NCBI GenBank assembly: GCA_036555125.1 | Contig: DATBLY010000151.1 | Coordinates: 1-38,717, forward strand | Length of the DNA: 38,717 nt | Reading direction: 5' to 3' | From: DATBLY01 sp036555125 | GTDB taxonomy: Bacteria > Actinomycetota > UBA4738 > HRBIN12 | Part shown: positions 1-7,231 of the stretch, one piece after another | Layout: each line of letters starts with the position of its first letter | Position numbering within the stretch: the first letter of the stretch is position 1 | Translations under genes and position numbers: made by a program | The notes under the pieces: model-generated | The model's input: the letters and a program-made list of their open reading frames with translations, nothing else | Told to the model about the DNA's origin: nothing | Database searches by the model: none

Positions 1-531
1 GATCGCCGCGAGCGGCAGCAGGATGTAGACGGTGCCGCGGACCAGGTCGCGCCAGAAGTTCCCGAGCTCCTCGCGCTTGTTGCGCGTGAAGCCGCGGATC
101 ATCGCCACGAGGACGGCCATCCCGACGGCGGCGGAGACGAAGTTCTGGAACGTGAGCCCGAGCATCTGGCTCAGGTAGCTCATCGTGAACTCGCCGCCGT
201 AGGCCTGCCAGTTCGTGTTCGTGACGAAGCTCGACGCCGTGTTGAAGGCGACGTACTTGTCGACGGCCGGCATGTCGGTGGGGTTCAGCGGGAGCGAGGA
301 CTGCAGCCGGAGCAGCGCGTACAGCAGCAGCATCCCGATCACGCTGAACCACAGGACGCCGGTGGCGTACCGCCGCCAGGACTGCTCGAGCGTGGGATCG
401 ACGCCGATCACGCGGTAGATCACGTTCTCGATGCGGCCGTACCGCTCCCGCGTGTAGACGCGGTACATGAAGGCGCCGAGTGGAGGCGTGATCAGTATCA
501 GCAGGATCGCGTAGACGATGATGGTTGCCAT
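1..531 (-). CDS. kdpA: Potassium-transporting ATPase subunit KdpA (N-terminal 177 residues, cut by window edge)
   Basis: K+-binding and translocating subunit of the high-affinity KdpFABC pump in the inner membrane. The reverse strand gives an open frame from the ATG at 531 to the window edge. It begins MATIIVYAILLIL and is followed by a long soluble stretch. It contains the first pore-loop signature TNTNWQ with the following AYGGE and a TM segment of the SYLSQMLGLTFQNF type, all characteristic of KdpA. The family is about 550-600 residues, so roughly the first third is present; the rest and kdpB/kdpC should lie to the left. It starts 2 nt after the kdpF stop, so translation is probably coupled. 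Identification is firm; completeness of the operon is inferred. Confidence 0.95.
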   Translation of the reverse strand, partial: MATIIVYAILLILITPPLGAFMYRVYTRERYGRIENVIYRVIGVDPTLEQSWRRYATGVLWFSVIGMLLLYALLRLQSSLPLNPTDMPAVDKYVAFNTASSFVTNTNWQAYGGEFTMSYLSQMLGLTFQNFVSAAVGMAVLVAMIRGFTRNKREELGNFWRDLVRGTVYILLPLAAI

Positions 532-533
532 GG

Positions 534-623
534 CTAGAACTTCTCGGGTCGGATCAGGGCGTACGTGAGGTACGCGAGCATCGCGACGGACAGGATCAGC
601 ATCAGGACGTCACTCAGGGTCAT
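534..623 (-). CDS. kdpF: Potassium-transporting ATPase small subunit KdpF (29 aa)
   Basis: Single-span membrane peptide that stabilises the KdpABC complex in known systems. The 29 residues begin MTLSDVLMLILSVAML and end with the family hallmark of an aromatic-containing stretch followed by RPEKF. The ATG at 623 overlaps the stop codon of the upstream 27-aa ORF by 4 nt (ATGA), and kdpA follows 2 nt downstream. A longer in-frame start exists at 719, but it would add a charged arginine-rich leader that overlaps the upstream ORF out of frame, so the short form is preferred. Size, position and C-terminus all match KdpF. Confidence 0.93.
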   Translation of the reverse strand: MTLSDVLMLILSVAMLAYLTYALIRPEKF

Positions 624-703
624 AGCCGCTCGAACCCCCTCACGAGGGCGAACGCCAACGCGAACGCCACGCACGTCAACACGATCAGGACCAGGTCGAT
701 CAT
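620..703 (-). CDS. 27-aa single-span membrane micro-ORF at the head of the kdp operon
   Basis: Short ORF translated as MIDLVLIVLTCVAFALAFAL followed by VRGFERL. It has one hydrophobic helix (about residues 3-21) and a basic/acidic tail ending in ERL. It has its own ribosome-binding site (GGAGG about 9 nt before the ATG), and its TGA overlaps the kdpF ATG by 4 nt, which implies translational coupling. It is not KdpF, because a bona fide KdpF follows. From memory, similar unannotated ORFs with an R-G-x-(E/D)-R-(L/I) tail sit in front of kdpF in other high-GC bacteria, but I could not check this. The role is unknown; an accessory peptide of the Kdp pump is the obvious inference. Confidence 0.7.
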   Translation of the reverse strand: MIDLVLIVLTCVAFALAFALVRGFERL

Positions 704-767
704 CTCCGACAACCTCCACGGAACGTCACGCAGCCAACGTACGCCGCCGGTGTGAGGACCACGTGAG

Positions 768-810
768 CGAAGAGGCCCGGGACCTTCGGGACCCCTAAAG
801 GACCTCTTCG
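768..810. promoter_or_regulatory. Inverted repeat in the kdp divergent control region
   Basis: Perfect 8-bp arms (CGAAGAGG at 768-775 and CCTCTTCG at 803-810) enclose 27 nt that can fold into an inner GGGACC-TTCG-GGACCC hairpin with one A/A mismatch. It lies between the divergent kdp structural genes (micro-ORF start 703) and the kinase gene (start 850). It may be a KdpE-type operator or a structured RNA. The sequence does not resemble the AT-rich E. coli KdpE site. A TACGTT hexamer (positions 736-741, read on the minus strand) is a weak candidate -10 for the micro-ORF/kdpFA transcript. Confidence 0.4.
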
Positions 811-837
811 ACCTCTCCCGCAGCGCGTCCGGGCTGC

Positions 838-849
838 CACACTTGCGGC
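838..849 (+). promoter_or_regulatory. Candidate -10 element for a leaderless kdpD kinase transcript
   Basis: CACACT at 838-843, then 6 nt, then the ATG at 850. No Shine-Dalgarno sequence precedes the start. The spacing is identical to that of many other genes in this window, so transcription probably begins at or next to the ATG. No good -35 is visible. Confidence 0.4.
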
Positions 850-2421
850 ATGGACGGACCCTTGGGACGTTCAGGGAGCGAGGGGCCGAACCCGGGCGGG
901 AACGACGTTCCTCGGATCGAGCCCCCCACGGATTCGCTCCGCGGGCTGATGAACCCGCCGGGTGCGCGACGACGCATCGCGGGCTACGCGGTCGCCGTCG
1001 GCGCGAACGCCGTCGCGATCGCCGTCCTGCTGCCCCTCCGCGAGGACCTCTCGCTCCACTCGATCGGGTTCGCGTTCCTGCTGGTGGCCGTGGTCTCGGC
1101 CGCGGTGGGTGGCCTCGGACCCGGCGCGGTGGGCTCCCTGATCGCGTTCGGGGCGTTCAACTTCCTGTTCATCCCGCCCTACGGGACCTTCGCGATCCGC
1201 GAGGGAGAGGACGTCATCGCCCTGTTCGTCTTCCTGGGTCTCTCCCTGACGATCTCGGTGCTGCTCGCACGCACCCGACAGCGGGCCGAGGCCGCGGAGG
1301 AGCGCGAACGGGAGCTCCTGGCCCTCCAGGGCCTATCGAGCGACCTGGTCGGGATGGGACCGGGCACCGAGACCTACGCCACGCTCCTGGAGCGAGTCGT
1401 GAAGCTCTTCGGGTTCGACGCCGGCGGCCTCTTCGTCCAGGGCGACGGCGGCTTCCGCGGCCTGGAGCGCGTGGTCGCGGTCGGAACGGACGCGGACGAC
1501 GTCCACCCCGACTGGGACCCGGGGTCGCCGGGATCTCCTCCCGCCCGGCTCCCGCTGAACGTGGGACTCCGGAACCTTGGATTGGTGGTCCTGATGGGCG
1601 AGCGGCCACCGCTCTCGGCGGCCGAGAGCCGCATCCTGCGATCGTTCTGCGACCAGCTCGCCCTGGTCCTCGAGCGCGATCGCCTCCTGCGGACGGCGAC
1701 CGAGGCGGAGGTCTATCGGCAGGGAGAGGGCATGCGCCGCTCCCTGCTGGCGGCCGTCTCCCACGATCTACGGAGCCCGCTCGCCGCGATCAAGGCGTCG
1801 GTGACGGACCTCCTCGACCCTGAGGTCCGGCGATCGCCCGGGGACGTCCGCGACGTCCTCGAGACGATCGATCGCGAGACCGATCGCCTGAACGCGTTGA
1901 TCGCCGACCTACTCGACATGTCCAGGATCGACGCCGGCCTCCTCAAGGCGCGCGTCGAGCCCGTCGACCTGAACGAGTTCCTGCCGTCCTGTACCGGCCC
2001 GGGGAGGGGCACCGCCGATGGTCCTCGGGTGGACGTCCGACTGCGGCGCGAGCGACCGATCGTCCTGGCCGACCCGGTGTTCCTAGACCGCGTGGTCGCC
2101 AACCTGCTGGGCAACGCGGTGCGGGCGAGCCGCGAGACGGGCGCCGAGCGGATCGAGGTGACCACGACACCCGAGGATCGTCGGGTGACGGTCCGCATCA
2201 TCGATCACGGTCCCGGCATCCCGTCGAGCGCCCGCGAACAGCTCTTCTATCCCTTCTTCGACCTCGACGAGCGGAACCCCAAGCTCGGCAAGGGCCTGGG
2301 CCTCGCGATCAGCAAGGGGTACATCGACCTGATGGACGGCGAGATCTGGGTGGAGGAGACGCCCGGGGGCGGAGCCACCCTGGCGTTCGCGCTCCCGAAG
2401 GCCGTCGAGGAACGAGCGTGA
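850..2421 (+). CDS. kdpD: KdpD C-terminal half: DUF4118-GAF-histidine kinase, encoded as a separate protein
   Basis: Membrane sensor kinase that phosphorylates KdpE. The 523 residues comprise a short N-terminal tail, a four-helix DUF4118 membrane region (about residues 42-140, with the FNFLFIPPYGTF motif typical of KdpD), a GAF-like segment (about 170-280), a HisKA domain with phospho-acceptor H305 in AAVSHDLRSPL, and a HATPase domain with an N-box (NLLGNAV), DHGPGIP and GKGLGLAI motifs. It lacks the roughly 390-residue KdpD N-terminal ATP-binding/Usp region of full-length (about 900-residue) KdpD; that region is encoded at 3181-4410. The stop overlaps the kdpE GTG by 4 nt. The ATG at 850 follows a leaderless-type promoter. 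The assignment as KdpD's kinase half rests on DUF4118, the kdpE neighbour and the divergent kdpFA. Confidence 0.9.
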   Translation: MDGPLGRSGSEGPNPGGNDVPRIEPPTDSLRGLMNPPGARRRIAGYAVAVGANAVAIAVLLPLREDLSLHSIGFAFLLVAVVSAAVGGLGPGAVGSLIAFGAFNFLFIPPYGTFAIREGEDVIALFVFLGLSLTISVLLARTRQRAEAAEERERELLALQGLSSDLVGMGPGTETYATLLERVVKLFGFDAGGLFVQGDGGFRGLERVVAVGTDADDVHPDWDPGSPGSPPARLPLNVGLRNLGLVVLMGERPPLSAAESRILRSFCDQLALVLERDRLLRTATEAEVYRQGEGMRRSLLAAVSHDLRSPLAAIKASVTDLLDPEVRRSPGDVRDVLETIDRETDRLNALIADLLDMSRIDAGLLKARVEPVDLNEFLPSCTGPGRGTADGPRVDVRLRRERPIVLADPVFLDRVVANLLGNAVRASRETGAERIEVTTTPEDRRVTVRIIDHGPGIPSSAREQLFYPFFDLDERNPKLGKGLGLAISKGYIDLMDGEIWVEETPGGGATLAFALPKAVEERA

Positions 2422-3152
2422 AGCCGAACCGCATCCTCGTGGTGGACGACGAGGATCAGATCCGACGCGCCCTCCAGCGAGCGCTCGGCGCCCGCGGGTA
2501 CACGGTCGCGACCGCGGCGAACGGAGAACAGGCTCTCGCCGAGGCCGAGTCCTTCATGCCGAACCTGATCGTCCTCGACCTCAACATGCCGGTGATGGGC
2601 GGGCTGGAGGTGTGCCGTCGGATCCGATCGTGGTCGGACGTCCCGATCCTGATCCTCTCCGTGCGGGAGGACGAGGGGGACAAGGTCGCCGCGCTCGACC
2701 TGGGAGCGGACGACTACCTCACGAAGCCGTTCGGGATCGACGAGTTCCTGGCCCGGATCCGGGCCCTCCTGCGCCGCGCCGAGCCCAAGGCCGAACGCGG
2801 ATCGCTGCGATTCGAACGCGAGGGGATCGCGATCGACCTCGCGGACCGGAGCGTCCTGCGGGAGGGCGCCCCCGTGCACCTGACCCGGACGGAATGGGCG
2901 CTGTTGGAGACCCTGGCCCACCATCCCGGGAAGCTCCTGACGCAACGGTGGCTGCTCGAGACGGTCTGGGGTTCCGGCTACGGCCAGGACGTCGACGTCC
3001 TCCGCGTGTTCGTCAGCCAACTCCGCAAGAAGATCGAGCCGGATCCGTCCAACCCCAGCCTGCTCGTGACGGAGCCCGGCGTCGGGTACCGGTGGACCCT
3101 CCGACCGACCGGGTCGGACCGGACCGCGGATCCGGACCGCGCGCCGCCGTAA
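2418..3152 (+). CDS. kdpE: KdpE response regulator, OmpR family
   Basis: Transcription factor expected to activate kdpFABC when phosphorylated. The 244 residues have a receiver domain (about 4-118) with acidic pocket D10/D11, phospho-acceptor D54 in VLDLNMP and K103 in DDYLTKPFG. An OmpR/PhoB winged helix follows (about 130-230, with LTRTEWALLETLAHHPGKLL and the LRVFVSQLRKKI recognition helix). The GTG start overlaps the kinase stop (GTGA), so the pair is translationally coupled. The C-terminal tail after GYRWTL is short and proline/aspartate-rich. Its target is most likely the 704-849 divergent region. Confidence 0.93.
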   Translation: MKPNRILVVDDEDQIRRALQRALGARGYTVATAANGEQALAEAESFMPNLIVLDLNMPVMGGLEVCRRIRSWSDVPILILSVREDEGDKVAALDLGADDYLTKPFGIDEFLARIRALLRRAEPKAERGSLRFEREGIAIDLADRSVLREGAPVHLTRTEWALLETLAHHPGKLLTQRWLLETVWGSGYGQDVDVLRVFVSQLRKKIEPDPSNPSLLVTEPGVGYRWTLRPTGSDRTADPDRAPP

Positions 3153-3168
3153 CCAGCTGCCGCTGTCG

Positions 3169-3180
3169 CATACTCAGGGC
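3169..3180 (+). promoter_or_regulatory. Candidate leaderless promoter of the KdpD N-terminal gene
   Basis: CATACT at 3169-3174, then 6 nt, then the ATG at 3181. No ribosome-binding site is present. This suggests the Usp/ATPase half has its own transcript, separate from the kinase-kdpE pair. Confidence 0.5.
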
Positions 3181-4410
3181 ATGACCGACGAGGCGGCCAC
3201 CGGCGACGCCACCGGCACCGAATCGATCGAGTCGCTTACGGGCCGGCGCGTCGCCGACGTCACGGTCGGTCCGACCCTGACGCGCGCCGACGCCGAGGCC
3301 CGCAAGCGCGCTCCGCTCAGGATCTACCTCGGTGCCGCTCCGGGCGTCGGCAAGACCTACGCGATGCTCGGCGAGGCCCACCGGCGCGTGGAACGCGGAA
3401 CCGACGTGGTCGTCGGGTGCGCCGAGACGTACGGGCGACAGAACACCGCGCGGATGCTGGAGGCGCTCGAGTGCTTCCCGCCGAAGCGGATCGAGTACCG
3501 GGGGGCGACGTTCGACGAACTCGACGCCGAGGGACTGATCGAGCGTCATCCGGACGTCGCGATCGTCGATGAGCTCGCCCACACGAACATCCCGGGGAGC
3601 CGCCGGACGAAGCGATGGGAGGACGTGATCGATCTCCTGGCGGAGGGGATCGAGGTGATCTCCACCCTGAACGTCCAGCACATCGAGAGCCTGAACGACG
3701 TGATCGCGAACGTGACCGGCATCCGGCAGCGGGAGACCGTGCCCGACTGGATCGTGGATCTGGCGGATCAGGTCGAGCTGGTGGACATGTCGCCGCACGC
3801 CCTCCGGCGCCGGATGATCCACGGCAACGTCTACCCGGATCAGCGCAAGGCCGAGCTGGCGCTGCGCCGGTTCTTCACCACGGAGAACCTCACCGCCCTG
3901 CGCGAGCTCGCGTTGATGCGGGTCGCGAACCAGGTCGACGACACGCTGCTCGAGCGTTGGTCGGGATCCCTCACGCCCGAGACGCGCGAGCGGGTGCTCG
4001 TGTGCGTCTCACGCCCCGAGCTGGCCGAGCCGCTCGTGCGGCGAGGAGCGCGGATCGCCCAGCGCGCCCGGGGCGAGTTCATCGTCATCCACTCGCGAGA
4101 GGGCGAGGAAGCTCCCCAGGACAGCTGGATCGCCCCCGTCGAACGGCTGACCCGCGACCTCGGGGGGACGTTCGAGGTGATCCGCAGCGAGGACCCCGTG
4201 GACGGCATCCTGGCGTTCGCGTACCAGCGGTTCGTGACCCAGATCGTCGTCGGTGAGCCGCTCAAGCCTCGGTGGCAGGAGTTGCTGCGCGGATCGTTCG
4301 TCTCCCGGTTGATCCGGCGCGCCGAGAACATCGACATCCACGTGATCGCGCGGCCGCCCTCCCCCGACGCCGAACTCGCCCGAGGCGTCGAGGGCGGCGT
4401 CAGCCGCTGA
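3181..4410 (+). CDS. kdpD: KdpD N-terminal half as a stand-alone protein: KdpD sensor ATPase domain plus Usp domain
   Basis: Cytoplasmic regulatory part of the K+ sensor KdpD. The 409 residues carry an N-terminal extension of about 45 residues, then the KdpD domain with Walker A GAAPGVGKT (51-59), the ETYGR motif, and Walker B VAIVDELAHTN (126-136). The family-typical ISTLNVQHIESLNDVI region and the HALRRRMIHGNVYP motif follow. A universal-stress-protein domain (about 268-395) begins RERVLVCVSRPE. There are no membrane segments and no kinase module; these are in the gene at 850. In E. coli these domains modulate the kinase/phosphatase balance of one polypeptide. Here they would have to act in trans. 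The gene ends 11 nt inside the convergent OB-fold gene. Stand-alone short KdpDs are known from other phyla, but here the missing half is present just upstream. Confidence 0.92.
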   Translation: MTDEAATGDATGTESIESLTGRRVADVTVGPTLTRADAEARKRAPLRIYLGAAPGVGKTYAMLGEAHRRVERGTDVVVGCAETYGRQNTARMLEALECFPPKRIEYRGATFDELDAEGLIERHPDVAIVDELAHTNIPGSRRTKRWEDVIDLLAEGIEVISTLNVQHIESLNDVIANVTGIRQRETVPDWIVDLADQVELVDMSPHALRRRMIHGNVYPDQRKAELALRRFFTTENLTALRELALMRVANQVDDTLLERWSGSLTPETRERVLVCVSRPELAEPLVRRGARIAQRARGEFIVIHSREGEEAPQDSWIAPVERLTRDLGGTFEVIRSEDPVDGILAFAYQRFVTQIVVGEPLKPRWQELLRGSFVSRLIRRAENIDIHVIARPPSPDAELARGVEGGVSR

Positions 4411-4759
4411 ACTCGAGCTTCGGGTTCATCATCTTCACGATGCCGCGTTGCTCGCCGAGCACGCCTTCGACGACGACGCGCCTGCCGAGCGACAGACCTC
4501 CGATCCCGCGCCGACCCATGAACGTGACGACGGCCTCGCCGGTCCCATCCGAGATCAGCGCCTCGAGCGCCTCCTTCCCCGCCATCGGGAACACCGTCAG
4601 CCGGCGGATCACGCCGGCGATCCGCACGGGCCGGCGGAGCGGGGCGCCCGCGATCCGGACGGAGCCGGGGATCGTCTCGGCCCACTCCCGCGTCTCGGCC
4701 GCCAGACGGGCCGCATCGCTCTCGGTGAGCCGGTCGACCCAGTGACGGAGCCAGCCCAT
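4400..4759 (-). CDS. OB-fold nucleic-acid-binding domain protein
   Basis: Small soluble protein of 119 residues. The first 35 or so are helical and charged. The remainder (from about residue 42, VRIAGVIRRLTVFP, through SDGTGEAVVTFMGRR to GEQRGIVKMMNPKLEF) reads as a five-strand OB fold of the tRNA-anticodon/RecG-wedge kind. Similar proteins occur in Actinobacteria next to Trk K+-uptake regulators (mycobacterial Rv2694c, from memory); here it sits between kdp and hppA. Function unknown. The ATG at 4759 lies 7 nt downstream of the hppA stop on the same strand. A TAGCCT hexamer overlapping that stop may provide a second promoter. Its 3' end overlaps the convergent KdpD-N gene by 11 nt. Confidence 0.8.
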   Translation of the reverse strand: MGWLRHWVDRLTESDAARLAAETREWAETIPGSVRIAGAPLRRPVRIAGVIRRLTVFPMAGKEALEALISDGTGEAVVTFMGRRGIGGLSLGRRVVVEGVLGEQRGIVKMMNPKLEFSG

Positions 4760-4766
4760 CGGGAGG

Positions 4767-7028
4767 CTACGGCGCGTTCGTCGTCGCCGCGGCGTCCGCG
4801 CCGGCGAGGTTCAGATCGGACGTCCGCGTCTTCGAGACGTAGATCGCCGTCGCCAGGACCGCCGCCGCGATCAACCCGATCGCGATGCGCAGGCCGTTAT
4901 CCCCGGCATGCTCCACCACGACCGGCGCGATCAGGAGCGCCACCAGGTTCATCACCTTGATCAACGGGTTCAACGCCGGGCCGGCCGTGTCCTTGAACGG
5001 GTCACCGACGGTGTCGCCGATCACCGCCGCCTTGTGGCTGTCGCTGCCCTTGCCGCCGTAGTGGCCCTCCTCGATGTACTTCTTCGCGTTGTCCCAGGCC
5101 CCGCCCGAGTTGGACAGCATCACCGCCAGGAGCTGGCCGGTGACGATCGCGCCGGCCAGGAACGCCCCGAGCGACTCCTCCTTCAGCAGGAACCCGGCGA
5201 TGATCGGCGACAGGACCGCCAGCAGGCCGGGGGTGAGCAGCTCCCGGAGCGAGGTCTTCGTGCAGATGTCGACCACGCGGCTGTAGTCCGGCTTCTCCGT
5301 GTAGTCCATGATCCCGGGGTGGTCGCGGAACTGGTTGCGGACCTCGACCACGACCTGCTGCGCGGCGCGCCCGACCGCTCGGATCGCGAGCGACGAGAAC
5401 AAGAAGGCCACGGTCCCGCCGACCAGGAGGCCGACCAGCACCTCGGGACGGTTGATCCGGATGTCGAAGACCGACGCGCCGGCCTCCTTCAACGCCTCCT
5501 CGAACGACCCGAACAGCGAGGTCGCGGCGATCACGGCGGTCGCGATCGCCATGCCCTTCGTGATGGCCTTCGTCGAGTTCCCGATCGCGTCCAGGCCGCC
5601 CAGGATCTCGGCCGGCCGACCCTCGAACTCCCCGGACATCTCCGCGATGCCCTGGGCGTTGTCCGACACGGGCCCGTACGTGTCCATCGAGACGATGACG
5701 CCGACCGTGGTGAGCAGCCCCATCCCGGTGAGGGAGATGAAGTAGAGCCGCTCGGCCACGGAGTCACCGAGCAGGAAGGAGCAGATGATCGCGCCCGAGA
5801 TCACGAGCGCCGACCACACGGTCGACTCCATGCCGCTCGAGAACCCCGACAGGATCGTCGTGGCGGGCCCCGTGACGGTGGACTCGGCGATCTCCTGGAC
5901 CGGCTTGTACTTCGTGTCCGTGTAGTACTGCGTCAGCACCTGGATCACGCTCGCCAGGACGAGGCCGATCGAGACCGCGATCGCCGGGGCCCAGCTGTCC
6001 ATGTAGACCTTCGAGATCACGAACACGGCGGCGGCCGAGATCGCCGCGGACAGGAAGAACCCGCGGTTGATCGCGCGCATCCCGTGCTCCTCCTCCGAGC
6101 GCGGCGCGACCGCGAGGATCCCTACGATCGACGTGATCACGCCGACCGCGCGGACGAACAGCGGGAACATCACGCCGACGATCGCCCCCTGGGGGCTGTC
6201 CGCGAACGCCGCGGCGCCCAGGATCAGCGACGCGACCAGCGTGACCTCGTACGACTCGAACAGGTCGGCGGCCATCCCCGCGCAGTCGCCGACGTTGTCG
6301 CCCACGTTGTCGGCGATCGTGGCGGCGTTCCGAGGGTCGTCCTCGGGGATCCCCTTCTCGATCTTGCCCACGAGGTCGGCGCCGACGTCGGCCGCCTTCG
6401 TGAAGATGCCGCCGCCGACCCGCATGAACATCGCGAGCAGCGCGCCGCCGAACCCGAACCCGACCAGCACGCTGGTGGCGTCGCCCTGGAAGATCAGCAG
6501 GATCAGGGTCGCGCCGAACAGCCCGAGCCCGACCGTGAACATCCCGGCGACGCCGCCGGCGCGGAACGCGAGCCGCATCGCGCGGCGCAGGCCCGACTCG
6601 CGCGCCGCGTTCGCCGTGCGGACGTTCGCGCGGACCGCGAGCCACATCCCGACGTAGCCCGTGAGGGCCGAGAACGCCGCGCCCAGGATGAACGCCGCGG
6701 AGCGGCCGAACCGGAGCGCGAACTCGGAGTGCTCGGCGTTCTTCGGGACGGGCAGGACGAAGAACAGGGCCACGGTCAGCAACGCGAGGAAGACGCCGAG
6801 GGTCCGGAACTGCCGGCTCAGGTAGGCCTTCGCGCCCTCCTGGATCGCCCGGGCGATCTCCTTCATCTTCTCCGTGCCCTCGGGGGCGGCCAGCACCTCC
6901 CGGACCAGGTAGTACGCGAAGACCAGGGCGAGGAGCGAGATGCCGAGGATCAACCACAGCATCGACTTCTCGAACGATCCGAAGACGGCCTCGATCGGGC
7001 CGCCCTCCTGGGCCAGGACGCCGTGCAT
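4767..7028 (-). CDS. hppA: Membrane-bound H+-translocating pyrophosphatase (K+-independent type)
   Basis: Hydrolyses PPi and pumps protons across the membrane. The 753 residues have about 16 TM helices. Signatures are DVGADLVGK (214-222), NVGDNVGDCAGMAADLFESY shortly after, and near the C-terminus KKYIEEGHYGGKGSDSHKA with GDTVGDPFKDTAGP. The sequence GNSTKAIT has K487 and T490 at the positions that distinguish K+-independent from K+-dependent enzymes (A in the latter), so K+ independence is predicted. The start is the ATG at 7028 (MHGVLAQ), with a strong GAGGAGGG 4-11 nt upstream. The frame stays open to 7313, but the extra residues are arginine/proline-rich and run through the crcB leader. 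Divergent from the fluoride-responsive crcB operon. Confidence 0.97.
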   Translation of the reverse strand: MHGVLAQEGGPIEAVFGSFEKSMLWLILGISLLALVFAYYLVREVLAAPEGTEKMKEIARAIQEGAKAYLSRQFRTLGVFLALLTVALFFVLPVPKNAEHSEFALRFGRSAAFILGAAFSALTGYVGMWLAVRANVRTANAARESGLRRAMRLAFRAGGVAGMFTVGLGLFGATLILLIFQGDATSVLVGFGFGGALLAMFMRVGGGIFTKAADVGADLVGKIEKGIPEDDPRNAATIADNVGDNVGDCAGMAADLFESYEVTLVASLILGAAAFADSPQGAIVGVMFPLFVRAVGVITSIVGILAVAPRSEEEHGMRAINRGFFLSAAISAAAVFVISKVYMDSWAPAIAVSIGLVLASVIQVLTQYYTDTKYKPVQEIAESTVTGPATTILSGFSSGMESTVWSALVISGAIICSFLLGDSVAERLYFISLTGMGLLTTVGVIVSMDTYGPVSDNAQGIAEMSGEFEGRPAEILGGLDAIGNSTKAITKGMAIATAVIAATSLFGSFEEALKEAGASVFDIRINRPEVLVGLLVGGTVAFLFSSLAIRAVGRAAQQVVVEVRNQFRDHPGIMDYTEKPDYSRVVDICTKTSLRELLTPGLLAVLSPIIAGFLLKEESLGAFLAGAIVTGQLLAVMLSNSGGAWDNAKKYIEEGHYGGKGSDSHKAAVIGDTVGDPFKDTAGPALNPLIKVMNLVALLIAPVVVEHAGDNGLRIAIGLIAAAVLATAIYVSKTRTSDLNLAGADAAATTNAP

Positions 7029-7092
7029 GCACCCTCCTCGAGCGTGGAAGTGGGAGTTCCCCTCAGCCGTTCCGGCGGGCCGGAACCCGAGC

Positions 7093-7131
7093 AGTATAGG
7101 GAAGGGTCTGTTCCCCTGACCTGCGTATACT
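7093..7131. promoter_or_regulatory. Divergent candidate promoters for hppA and crcB
   Basis: TATACT at 7126-7131 on the plus strand would start transcription near 7138, just ahead of the fluoride riboswitch. On the minus strand, TATACT (plus-strand AGTATA, 7093-7098) would give hppA a leader of about 58 nt. Neither has a convincing -35. A perfect hairpin (CACGGG/CCCGTG, 7144-7159) sits between the crcB start site and the riboswitch. Confidence 0.45.
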
Positions 7132-7160
7132 CGCCGCGGATGCCACGGGGAACCCCGTGA

Positions 7161-7211
7161 GGGCGATGGAGCTCGCCCACGACCGCCGAAGCGACGGCTG
7201 ATGGCTCCTAC
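7161..7211 (+). promoter_or_regulatory. Fluoride riboswitch (crcB motif RNA)
   Basis: The two conserved blocks of the crcB RNA are present. GGCGATGGAGCTCGCC (7162-7177) forms the first stem with its conserved internal GAUGG. After a CCGCCGAAGCG hairpin region comes the hallmark GGCTGATGGCTCCTAC (7196-7211), whose central part makes the pseudoknot. It lies 20 nt upstream of a fluoride channel gene, the usual target. The GGAGG ribosome-binding site of crcB (around 7220-7223) begins about 9 nt after the aptamer. There is no U-run terminator, so control of translation initiation is likely. Fluoride binding should switch the downstream genes on. Confidence 0.92.
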
Positions 7212-7231
7212 GACGCGAAGGAGGTCGCGAC

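Noticed and set aside
704..849. c-di-AMP (ydaO-type) riboswitch upstream of the kdp genes
   Set aside because: Expected for some K+ transporter leaders, but I see none of its conserved blocks in this stretch.
4908..7160. 750-codon open frame on the plus strand opposite hppA
   Set aside because: Arg/Asp/Gln-rich composition typical of antisense frames in GC-rich DNA; hppA on the minus strand is unmistakable.
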